Source: Ascidia mentula (taxonomy: Eukaryota; Chordata; Ascidiacea; Phlebobranchia; Ascidiidae). Taken from it: a stretch of 64,000 bases of DNA. The notes beneath the pieces are model-generated. The model did no database searches. It saw nothing but the letters and a program-made list of their open reading frames with translations, and had not been told where the DNA came from. Shown here piece after piece: positions 50,701 to 62,700 of the stretch (its first letter is position 1; every line of letters starts with the position of its first letter). The translations under genes and the position numbers were made by a program. The DNA lies in the NCBI GenBank assembly GCA_947561715.1, contig OX387204.1:2609001-2673000 (forward strand), given 5' to 3'.

Positions 50701-53700
50701 GTTCTTGTTGAGGACTACGATTGGTCGGGAGGAGTTAGTGGTGGAATTTTTTTCCCATCCAAGCTGTAAAACAAAGGTAAGGAAGACCTTTTAGGTCGAA
50801 ACAGTTGCCATCTGTGTGCAGCCTATACACAATTCATGTTATTGGCTCCACATTGCTTATCAAAGGTAAGGAAAACCGTAAACCGGTCGTCTTAAAGTTT
50901 GAAACAAAATCAGTTTGGTTGCTGAGAGCCAACTGGAAGTAACAACATTTTTCTAGCAGTTTTTCTATGTTGAAAAACAGTAAAATATACATCTTTTTGT
51001 CTTGCTGATGTACACGTACGGTTTCATCACTATCTGCAAAACTCCAGTGGTTTATTTAAACTGGGGCACAAACCTATAGAATTCTCCAGACCTTAAAACG
51101 CTACAGGATTACTCACGATTTCAACATATATTTCTTTCTGCTTTTTCCCATCTGCAGATGCTGCAAAACAATTTCAGATAATTAAAAAAAATATCCAGTC
51201 GAAACGGGAAATATTCAGTTGAAAAGGGTCAAATTCAGTTAAACCAGAAAGCTGCAATGCGGCAACTAACCTTCGGACATCAAACTGTGGTTGTTTGTGT
51301 GCGTTCCGTTGCTCACAAGAGCCACCTCGTACAACGTCCACTTATATCTGGGTCTCCGTATCTCCTTGCAGTTGTAACAGATCGCCTGGAGGCCGAGAGA
51401 TTGCGTTGGATTCATCTTGGTCTTGCAGTTCTCAGCACATCTGCAGGTTATGAAATATGTTTATATTTATATCACCTGTCGGGGTTGCATGTACATAATT
51501 TTCACATTATGCAACAGGAAATAATAATTGATTTTAGTTGCGATATAACTAATGTGGTAAGGTAGAAAATTTAGCTATTACTATAGGTTTTTTTTAAACA
51601 GGCGTGCGCTACACCAACGGCTTGCGGATAGGTTATCTAATCCTGTTTTTAAGAAAAGGCTAAGACCGGGTCCACACTCACGCTTTGCACCGGCGGAATC
51701 TTTGTTTGTTTCAATGTCCCGAGCGTACGCCCGCACGCCGGCGTATAATGAAACAAACAAAGAATCCGCCGGCGCAAAGCGTGAGTGTGGACCCGGCCTA
51801 AGGTATTTTGGAAACCCATCCACAAAATTACACAGATTTAAATCATGGACTCTGAAGTCGAAAACGTGTTGGGACAGAGAATAATGCATTCAGGTGAAAA
51901 TAAACAACATGTCGGGATTCCTAAGTTAAACCACACATACTTGATTTGAAAGTCAGGGGGGTCGCCCTCTTTCACGATGATCTGTTGCCTGAACGAGTTG
52001 GTTCGATCACCCTTACTGACCAGAACGCGGAACTGGTATTCCACATACAAATGCATGAGACTGGTGTTGAGGCTGAACTTGCCTGGGCCGGAAAAGTGAA
52101 TGTCTTCCATGTTTTTGAAGCAACTTCCGGAATTCAGCAGAAGCATCCTGAAATACGAAAAACGTTTGATTTGTTTTGCCAACAAATATTAAATTGGCAG
52201 TTGGTATTCACAGAATTCTCAACCAAATATTCAATAAGAAAGAATGAAATTATGAGAGGCAAAACACGTATTTATTGGGCTGCTGTTGCAGGCATGCCGC
52301 AATTTACAATAAAGCTGATTTTCTGGCAAAAATATCTCAGTTTATTTCTCCGACGTTTCGTCTGCCATACAGCCACACTTAAACAGAGTTTAACACTGCA
52401 ATTCAAACGTAAACCACGCCATATTCAAAAGAACCATAAGAAAAATAGGGAAATTCTAACACATGTTTCTGTTACGTGAAGATCTGTTTTAAATTTGCGT
52501 TGCCACGATGCAATACTACCAGTGTATCACTTTGTGACAAAATTAATCCAACAACGGCTCCTAAATGTTGAGAGTTTATCAAAATGTTGAGGGTTTATTA
52601 TGATAATGTAAACATGGGTGCAAAGAGCCAGCAAAGTAATGTTTACTTGTCGTCTGTGTAGTTCTGGCAGAACCAGTTATAAGATAGACCTTCCCCTCTT
52701 CCACTAACAAGATCGGGGTCGTAAGAAACGGACTCCGCATCCCACGTGACTATCCGGTTTGCTCCTACGGTCCTCATCGTTCCTCCCCTTCAAAAAACAA
52801 ACAAAGAATAAAATATGTCACTTTTCGTTGGACTCAGAGATGAACCAAATAATGAATGAATTGTTTTGATAAAAGCTATGAGTACTTTGGTAGCCTCTTT
52901 TTCCTACTGTTTGTTTCGGCCACAATGGGAATCGAACCCACTTTATCCTGGCTTTCAACGGTAAGTTTTTTCCACATGACTGTTCTTCTTAAGATTTTAA
53001 TCTAATAACTCTGTTTGGATGCATTTCACTACAAACGAATCTCGAAGAATCGTCAGCAAATGACGTACTTTATCTGTGCCACTAATGGCGATGCTTCTAC
53101 AAGCAGATAGATTGCATCCACGGCAGTGAGATCATGTTGTTCGTCCAGCACTGTGATAGCGACCGATACCCGGTACAATCCAAGTGGAAATGTTAGAGCT
53201 GGAACCATGATTTCAGATCCCAGAGCTTGGAGCGGAAAGCTGTTGATTGCGGTCCGTTTGTCCTCTAGTGAAGCAAACGTTGGTTAGCCCTCTAAAACGT
53301 CTAAAATATTAACAAATGCAAAAGGAGGCATGGAAACGTTTCGACAGGTAGACCTTGGCATCGCAAGTTTAAGGTTTCTTACCTTTTCGGAAATTAAAAG
53401 TACATACATATACCGATTTTGGCAAAATATTTTAAATGATCTACGTGCAGCAAGTATTGAAACCGTGACAATGCCACACAATTTGTGGGCATGTTTCCGC
53501 CAATGACGCAATGCAAAAATACTGATATGAACAAGGCTTGGACATAAAATTGTTTCACCGGCAAAACTGATTGCTCCCCATAGAAACTGGACGCCAGGAA
53601 AGTTGTTACAAATGATTGTGGGAGTTGCCGACATGAGAAGTTTGTGAGATCGGAACATTCGCTTCGGGTCGTTGATGTTCTGTAAATATTGCAAGAAAAA

Positions 53701-56700
53701 CGTATACTCAGAGTGGATTATTTTTGTGTTTTGTTGCTTCAAAGTAGAAACAAGAATATGATTATGGTTTAGAAGAAAAAGAGTCATAATGATCATGGAC
53801 CTGCAGTACAGCACGAACTAGCTTTTAAACTGGCACAGAATTCTCCCGATTTGCGGTACTTTTTAGACATCATAGATTAGTTGGGAACCTTGCTGTCTGT
53901 ATGTCATTGTTGTTCGTATTTTTCTATTTTGACATAACTAATTTTTTTTTGAAAGAAATCATCTGAGGATAGGCACGTGCCAGAAAAAAACATTACGATA
54001 AACATCCAAATCGTAAAATACCTTGCCCTCCTCCTCTATAGTGATAGCCGGATAAATACATCCCCGCTCATTGATTGCAACATTCACCGACGATATCTCG
54101 TACGTATCAGAGTCGGAGACGTTTACGATAACTTCGAACACAGTTTCCATGTCGTAATCGTGCCTGAAAACATGTGGATTAATCAGAGTTTGTAAAGTGG
54201 ATTAGGACTTGTCGGCGATTGAATCGAAGGGATCCATTCTAAAAGTTCATTTATTCAGTTGATCCTTATTTTTTGAGGAAATTTTTGTCTAATTAATGGG
54301 GCATTTTTTTAGTTTAAGTTATGTTAATTTAAATCAATGCACGATCAAACTGGTAAGACTTGTATACTAGAATTAATACCAGAATCTGGCCTTGGTTGGG
54401 CGTTGATCTCTATTTAAATAACTTTTGATGCTTTTAAAGCATATAATTAAGCCAAAACGTTTTTCTTATAAATCTGCTGACATCTATTAGAGGCTTATTA
54501 CTTCATTAATACACGTACTATCCAACTGTCCAGGTGCTGTTTATTAAGTATACGACCTGTCACACTCACCTCACTTTGATCTGGTTCGAGTTGCTGTTCG
54601 GGTTGGTATCAATCACAGTACAATTGACGTCATCGCTATCACGACAGAAGTGGGAACAGTTGCTTCCTAATATGGAATGATAAGCTACCCCACCATCACC
54701 GAAATCCCAGTGTACGCATCCACCGCCACCCAAATACACAAACTGGAAAATGTAAAGGATGAGATATGGTGAAGTATATAAAGATAAACGGCTTACATCT
54801 GAGAAAGATTTGAATAAACAACGCTCGAGTTTTATGCTTAAATACGGCACTTGCGACCACGGGAAAGTATCACTACCTTCTCAGTGTTTAAGCTGGTTTG
54901 AATTGGTTCAAACTATTTCGACGTTCAAATTACAACGTCTATATGCTTGCTTGTGCACTGCTTTTATAAGAGACTGACTATGAAACCATTTTCATAGCAC
55001 GAGCTTTCGCGAGATTGATCTCGCTTCTTCAGGTGCAGCAAATAACGTGTCAAATAAAATGCGGAAACAGCGCTAAAAACAAGAAAGAAAAAAAAGAAAA
55101 ACGCACGAAGAGGTGATCATTGTTGGTCACTGAGTGCCCGTGGCATCTTGGTGCGTATAATGACTCATAAAGCCCCAGTCTCTATTGAGACCGTGGTTGA
55201 TAGAGTCAAATAGTCAGTCTCTTATAAAAGCAGTGCACAAGCAAGCATATAGTCATAGATCAGAGGCTGACACGACAAATTAAAGAAATTAAATTACAAC
55301 GTGTTCAGGTAGGTACACAAAATAAGTAAATCCCAGTTTTTTGGACGGCGTCTTACTGTAAGTGTGAGTTCGACAGTTTCGTTCATGACCGCCACGTTGT
55401 TGTGAGTAATGGAACGAATCTGAAAGCCGGAAACCTCCTGCCAGAACTTGCGCTCGTAGTGATCGTACGTCTGAGCACAGCAGAAGAAAATATGTTAGAT
55501 TTTGGCAGGGTAACTTATTTTTGGACTTGCATGGGCAAGTGTACATTGGGTTGAACGTTCAAGCGAAGCAAAGCTTTTGTCTGCATGTCTGTACAATCAA
55601 CAGCTAGCCCAAACATTTTTCATCCCTCATAAAATTTGTGTAATTTCCCAAAATTCACCTCCTTTTTGTACCGTCACTCTTTTTTTAATTTTAAACCGTT
55701 TCTTAACCGGATCATATTTTGCATTTGTCCTCAACATTCACTTATTCATCTACCGCAAGAAATGACGTCAGACCAACTAAAATGACGCAGTAAAAATCAT
55801 TCGCTCGTCATCATTCTCCGTTGAAATATCGCTCGATCTCACCCTGCTTATAGTAAGAGGAGGAGCAGTGTTCCGATCTTCTTCGTACAGGAGGCAAGCG
55901 GATGTATTGTGGTGGACGGAGACCGAGAGACATTGAAAGGATCGTTCCTCACAGCAGATCTGTAAACACTCTCCCACTGTTTCCGTGGTGACAGATTTTC
56001 TCGGGATGGAGTTGGCGAGGTGGGTGTTCGGAAAAAGGTAGAAGTCGCCCGAGCAAGGAGCTGGAATGAGCGAGTGTTAATTATAACTTTCGGCTTGTGG
56101 TAAACTTGTTTTTCTTATCGCGAATCCTTGTTCCTTTGTATTTAAGAAACAACAAAAAAGGAATTCGGCAACATCGTAACTCTAAACTCTTATTGGCCAG
56201 GAAAACCAAGGTTTGTATCCCGGTGTGGTAAAAATATTTAGGTATTTAGTATAAAAGTAAGTTCTCAGAAGGACACACCAAGTATGGTTGTTACGTTAGT
56301 TTTAAATATAATATTTTTTTAGGCATTGCAATTGCTCTTTGCATATTTCCCGCTACGAAAGGTACCTACTTTTGGTTATAAAGTCCAACTTTGATTGACT
56401 GCTGTAGGTGTCTTTGTTGATTGCCTGGACCATGGCTTGATAAGTCGTTACCGGCTTCAATCCCTTCACTAAGTTGTAGGGCTTTGCTTCTGCCAAATCG
56501 TCGCTTATCTGGTCTACGTGTTTCGTTTCCTGAAAAACGCAGGTTTGTAACGAATACTAAAAGTATGATTGCCAGTGTAGAGCATGTGAATAAATGTATG
56601 GGAGACTGATTCGGATTGGAAGTAACCAACGCAGCGTCACTGATCCGACTTTCTAGGTCAGTGATTTGTGGTTGCGTACCACTAGGAGGTAAAACAATTT

Positions 56701-59700
56701 CGACGCGTACCACCTGGTTGAGTGTTACAAAGTAATCTAGGGGATGAAGTAACAAACATTTTGAGCTCACTTACGATTTTTCAAACTCGAACTATATCAG
56801 CAAATTACGAAAAGGTGCTCGCGTACCACCTGGGATACCGTCGCGTGCCACCCTTTGGGAAACACTGTTCTATGTTGTGACTGGATACTTTTAGGCCACC
56901 AGACCAGCAGCACGATTGTCTCAAAAGTTCATGCGCAAAAACCAGTGGTGACAACTTAACGAGAAATACATTCTTATATATATATATACAATATAAACTT
57001 GAGATCCGTCGCCCTCTAAAAGGTGACTGCTGCCCAAGATAACTCAAGGGATTCATCTATAAAGCTTTGAATTGCGTACGAACATACCACCAATGTTAAG
57101 TTGAGCGTGGGAAAAACCTTTCCATCATCGTAATCTTCCTCCTCTCCTCCATCTGCCATCCCGTACTCTGCTCCTTGATCTCCATTTGTTATTTGCGTCT
57201 CGTTTAGGATGCGGACCTCATAAATCTTCCCAAACAAAGGAGTATGTGTTTTGACGTATAAGTTATCATTTTTTTGAAGGAATGTTTTAAGTGTTTTTTT
57301 AGTTTTGTAATTCAATGATGATTTATTGCTTAGACATCTGTTTTAGTAACACACAAAATAAACCATACGTCACAGGGCGTATTGATACGTAGTCACTGAA
57401 AAATGCATTTCGTTTCCACCAAGTACAGTAAAACCAATAATTTTCCGATTTTGAATTTTTGTAGATTTACTAAATTTGTAGATTGGTTTCGCAGAGAAGA
57501 AGGTTCTCAGCCTTTAAATTGCGTCGTAATTTCAATATCATAGGATGTTTCTATACCTGCACCCGGTAATACTCGGCGTGCTGAACAACCTTCCATTCAA
57601 TCTCCGCCTCCGTATCCATGTAAGGTTGAGTCACCAACGTCACATTTCGTGGTGAAGGGAGTTCTGCAAATAACATCTACATTCATTTGGGGTTCCGCAG
57701 TAATATTACATGCAATGGCATGACAGGCAGGATCACCCCACTGCGCAGGTCCTTGCTTGGCGATCACAGCTAACGTATCGCGATCATGAGGTTTTCAGGC
57801 TTGGCAGCCCAGGCAATGCAGCCCAGCTGGATCAGCCACATAAAGTGGCTGCCAAGCCTGAAAACCTTCATTTGGGGTTTTTACAATTTGCTTACGTGTA
57901 AATTTACACACAAACATAAATATGGTCCAGAAATGTTGGTTTTAACATTCAAAAATTTGTAGCAGTGTTAAATTGATACGGAGACTTCTGGTAGATACTG
58001 CAGGCGGAGTTTTACTTGATACCATGAACTGAATTTGAGGAAATTTGAAGACTTACTTGTAAAGCGCTTGAGCGATACGGTGAAGCTCTCTGTGTTCCGG
58101 TTGATTGCCTTCATTTCGACTTTGTAGAAAGAGGCGGGATGCAGGTTTCTCACGGACACGGAAGTGAACGGAACCCGGAAGTTTTGCTTTTGCAAGTGTA
58201 GAACGACTCTACAACGAACAAGTAAAATTCTAAGTTACAACAACAACAATAGTTTAGACTTAGCGTGTGAAAAGAAAGGACCCGACTTACAGAATGTGAT
58301 CGTCTTCGCGCGTTTCAATACCAACTTTAACCAGATATTCATGCGCCAAGGGTACGGGATCCCACGTGATCAGCATTGAACGATCCGTTATGCTCAAATC
58401 GGGAATGGAAAAATTTGTTGGTGTTTGTAGCTCTGATCAAAAAACTCAAATCAATAAAACTCAAAACTTCTTTAAGAAAAACAAAATTATATATTACTGT
58501 ACGTTATTAGTATTGCTTGTTTTTAGTAAAATAATGAAATCTAGTCTGCCCAAAAACATTATGTTCGTCCCATTCCGGATGGCTGAAGTTGTGTTTTAAC
58601 TCACATCATCAGTAAGATGTATTGCCCACCGATACCGTTTTATAGTCTTGAGAATGGGGCGACATCTTGCGGCAAACAATTAATACATAAGATTGGCAAC
58701 AGACAATACTCACTTGTGTAACTTTTTACTGTCACTGACTCGCTGTAAGTTTTAAGCGTAAGGTTTTGAGCCGTTATGGTCGCGTTGTAAAGTTCTCCGG
58801 AGCTCAGCCCATCGATAAGGGCAGCTGGTCTGTAATAGAAAAAATACATGTGCTTTTTGGTGAATAATGACTGCACGCTTCAGGTTATCAGTTTCTAGAA
58901 ATAAGGACGACATGGTTTCACCCGTATTTTCCAATTGTTTCTTAGGATTTTACAAGAAGGCGAAATTGGTTAAAACTGGCAATACCGAAAACATGCTTGA
59001 TTGAAATCAATTTACTCCACTAATATTTTTAATTTTATTCGCTCAATTTCTAAAAATTATTGTCATATCAACATTTTATCGAAAAAATTTCGGAATTCAA
59101 AGAAAAAAGGAAAAACACTCATTCCTTTAAACCCACGTTTTAACCCTCGTGACTCGGAAGAAGGCGTCAGTTCGGTTGCCAATGACGACCGAGTACTCGT
59201 CGGCGCTCGGAACAGGGAGCCAGCGTAGTTCGAAGCTGGACGATGTCACGGAGTCTTTCACGATGATTACGTCATCCGGAGTAAGAAGTTCTGCACACAA
59301 TGTAAAATGGCATCAGTGAAAATGGGACGATCTACTAAACGGCGGTGAGCATAAGTACATTGGCGATTCGCACAAGGAATTTTTTGTTTAACCACCAGTG
59401 TTTGGGAGGGTGTTTGTATCTTCAAATTTGATTTCAGTATGGATAAAGTCTTGTTGCCAAGGATTCCTGTACACAATTACGTTTAATACCCAGGAATTTG
59501 TGAATAAAGTTATGCAGAATAAAGAATACAATATTACGTCACTAAATTTCACACTCACTGGTGTATTGCATGATGGATCTCTCCACCCCTTCAGTGCGAG
59601 CGTTCTGACCACTCACGATCACGTGGTACAAAGTGCCGTCCCTTAGTCTCGTAACAGTCGCCTCGGTAGCCGCACTGCTAAACTCGAATATACTCTTGTG

Positions 59701-62700
59701 GTCTCTTGTCGGTGGTCTGCAAAAAGCGTTGATGATTTGTAAAACTTTAAAACAAACAGTAAAGCACATGTAACTGCTAAGAAATTGAGTTTTCGGACGG
59801 TTTCATTGCAACTACAATGATTGTAGTTAGCATGAGCTTTACTGTTTGATTTGAAGATTTCTAAAATCGTGAATTATGTTCCCAAATTTGTAAAACGTCA
59901 AGAGTTTACTGTGCATTCTAAAAGCAGTGAAATCTGTTCTTCAATTCCTAACGCTAACCCTCGTTATTATAAGCTGGGGTATAACCACTGTACAAATAAA
60001 GTTGTTGTCCACGGGACTTTTTTCAGATGTACCGCAAAGATGCACAACCGTCCCATTACAAGATAATACAAATAAATAGTTTACCGAGGTTCGTATGCGC
60101 ACCAATTTCTCCACTGATGTTAAAAAACATGTTTTTCCATGCAAGAAAAAATTATTTAAGCTTTAGAAATCTAGGTACACCAATCGACGAAAAAAACGGG
60201 GCAGTTTATTGTTTCCAGCTAACATGGGACAAATAACATCCTCAAGCACGCCTGGGAACAATACTGACGTGATAATGATGACATATTTGCTAGCAAACGT
60301 CACAGTATTCCATTTCAGGTGAAATCGGTCGTGCTTCACGCTTGACCGCACAACTCGCAGATTCTCAGTCGGCGACAACTCTGGGCAAATAACAGTTATT
60401 TATTGACGTCTTTTGCAATGTAATAATATTTATCATCAATGCAATTATCAATTGGGGTTGCTCTACATGTAAGAGTTAATTTTCGCACATTGCACAGTGC
60501 AAGGGAGAGGACTCACTAGTTATTTTCCAAATAGCGGTCTTCTTGCTGACCACGTGGTCGTTTCCCGCCATCACAGTGATCGTGTAGTTGGTGTTTGGGT
60601 GAAGTCCCTTTACTGTAACCTGTATTTAAATTAAAAACTAAATAGTATGTTGACCAAACTGAAATATTAACCATCAAAGTGATTTAATTCGATCAGCTAA
60701 TACAGAAGAGAAATTTAGCGCAATCTTAGTCGTATTAAAACGCATAATTTTTACCTTGGGAATTGATGTTCAAAAATACATTTCTTTGAAGCACTTGTAC
60801 ATGCTTGGTATTTACAATACGTGACAGTGAGTTTACTGGTGGTTTAAATTCTTGTTTTTTCGTTCCCTACCTCAGTGCTGGATGTGTTTCCGATGCCAGA
60901 AGGTTCTGGAACATTGGACCAGAACTTGGCTTCGGGTCTTATCCGAACTTGGTAGTAATTCGCCTTCTCCACGGCAAGCCAACGTATCAACATCGTATCG
61001 TTCGTCACATCTTTAACCTCGACCGACCGCGGTTTCTCCAGTTCTGCCACACGTAAAAGGTAAAATTATAAAAAGTAAAACCTATTTTTTGACTATGGAT
61101 ATTAGGCAAGTTAGACTGAATAGGTTTGAAATATTATTTATTTTGGCCACAGAAAATATTTCAGTTACGTATATACTTGTTCAAAACCAAAATACTTTAA
61201 TAAAAATATTTTTTTAACATTTTGCTAATAAATTGCTATAGTTTGCATTGCAAACATTTCGAACACTGTTCCGCGTTACAATCATCAGAGCAAAAGGGTA
61301 ACTGATTGTACAGGCAATTCCAAGCAACGGGCATTGACTTTTTTATCAAAGAAAAATAAAAAAACTCGAATCCTATCGTTCAGTTTTGTTAAATACACTT
61401 CGGAGATGAACAATTTTACCACTGACCATTTGTCGAATATTCTTCATTCTGAATCACAGATTAGCACTTACCGGTAAACGTTTGCAAAACGACGGGAAGA
61501 CTGTCCGTGTTCCTGTTAATCGCCCTTAAGAAGACCTTGTATTTGACCGATGGCTCCAAATGGTTAAAAACCACCTCAGAAGCGGTCACGTTGATGTAGT
61601 AAGTGTTCTGAAGATCTGCGTACGAACGGTTGGATTCCACCACTTCGTACCTGCGACCGTTGCGCTTCAGGCTGATGAAGGTTATGAAGCTGATGTCCCC
61701 TCCACCCGGCTCTCCATGGGCTGTCCTCCTTGTTCGTTTGCTTCTCCTGTAAAAATTGCACGGACATTTGTGTTTAGAAATGCTTTTTCAAAAGATGTTA
61801 TAGTTTCGATTGAATTTGGTGACAATTGCGAAACACCAAGTTTGTGAAATAAAATTTTAATTTCAATGGTTTGTGAAATGGGTGGGACACAAGCATTTAA
61901 AACAGAGCGGTTTTAATTCTTTCCACGTCCTAATGTAAAACGACGTTTGCCCTCATGTAAAAATTTAACAATACAAATAGCATAAAATTCCTGGCATATT
62001 TCTTATAATGCACTTCACTGATACCATTATTGGCTCTGTTGCTATTGCATAAATCTATAATCAAAATTAAGATATCTAAAACACGTTCCATCAACAAAGG
62101 CAAAAAATAACAAATTTTATGTTCATTCGTCCGTCCCACCTGGCTCTGTTCGTGGTCCCCGAGCTCCCGAGCTGGATGACGTCAGTAAACGTTGTTTGAT
62201 CCAAAGAATCGGAAGCTGTTGGCTGAGACTCGTTGAAAAGGGGGTATACTATGAGGCTGTAACACAAATTGGGTCGCCTGTTAGATATAAGGATAAATGG
62301 AGTGCCAATAAAAAGCATTTTGTTTCAGTAACAAGCGACATCCACGTATGTTTGCGACGTAAGGAACAACACCCAAATGCTGTTTTTACCACTATCGGTT
62401 TGTGTACTTTACCCATGTTCAAGCGTTGGAGGTTTGAAAAAGCTTCATATCACTGTCACACAACATTGCTTATAATTATCGACCTTTATAATGTGAGGTA
62501 CAACACCTAAACACTTAATAATGTGAGGTACAACACCTAAACATTTAGATAGCTTATTTGTTCTAACCTGTACAAATCTGCGTTCTCCACAGCTTGCCAC
62601 CGAATCCTCAACCTGCTGTTGCTCACCTCCCGAACCACGACTTGCTGCGGACGAGGTAGCTCTGGAAAAAAATTGGTAAAGTTATCATGAGGTAATTTTG

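Noticed and set aside
52921..52975. tRNA T-arm-like segment (minus GTGGGTTCGATTCCCAT)
   Set aside because: The 5' half of a tRNA is missing, so at most a fragment.
56680..56736. Possible polycystin exon (TLNQVVRVEIVLPPSG)
   Set aside because: It lies wholly within a hAT-like MITE with terminal repeats and an 8-bp duplication.
61255..61300. Minus-strand CTGATGA followed by CGAAAT, hammerhead-like
   Set aside because: Stem II does not pair convincingly and no cleavage site or stem I partner exists; probably an end of another repeat.
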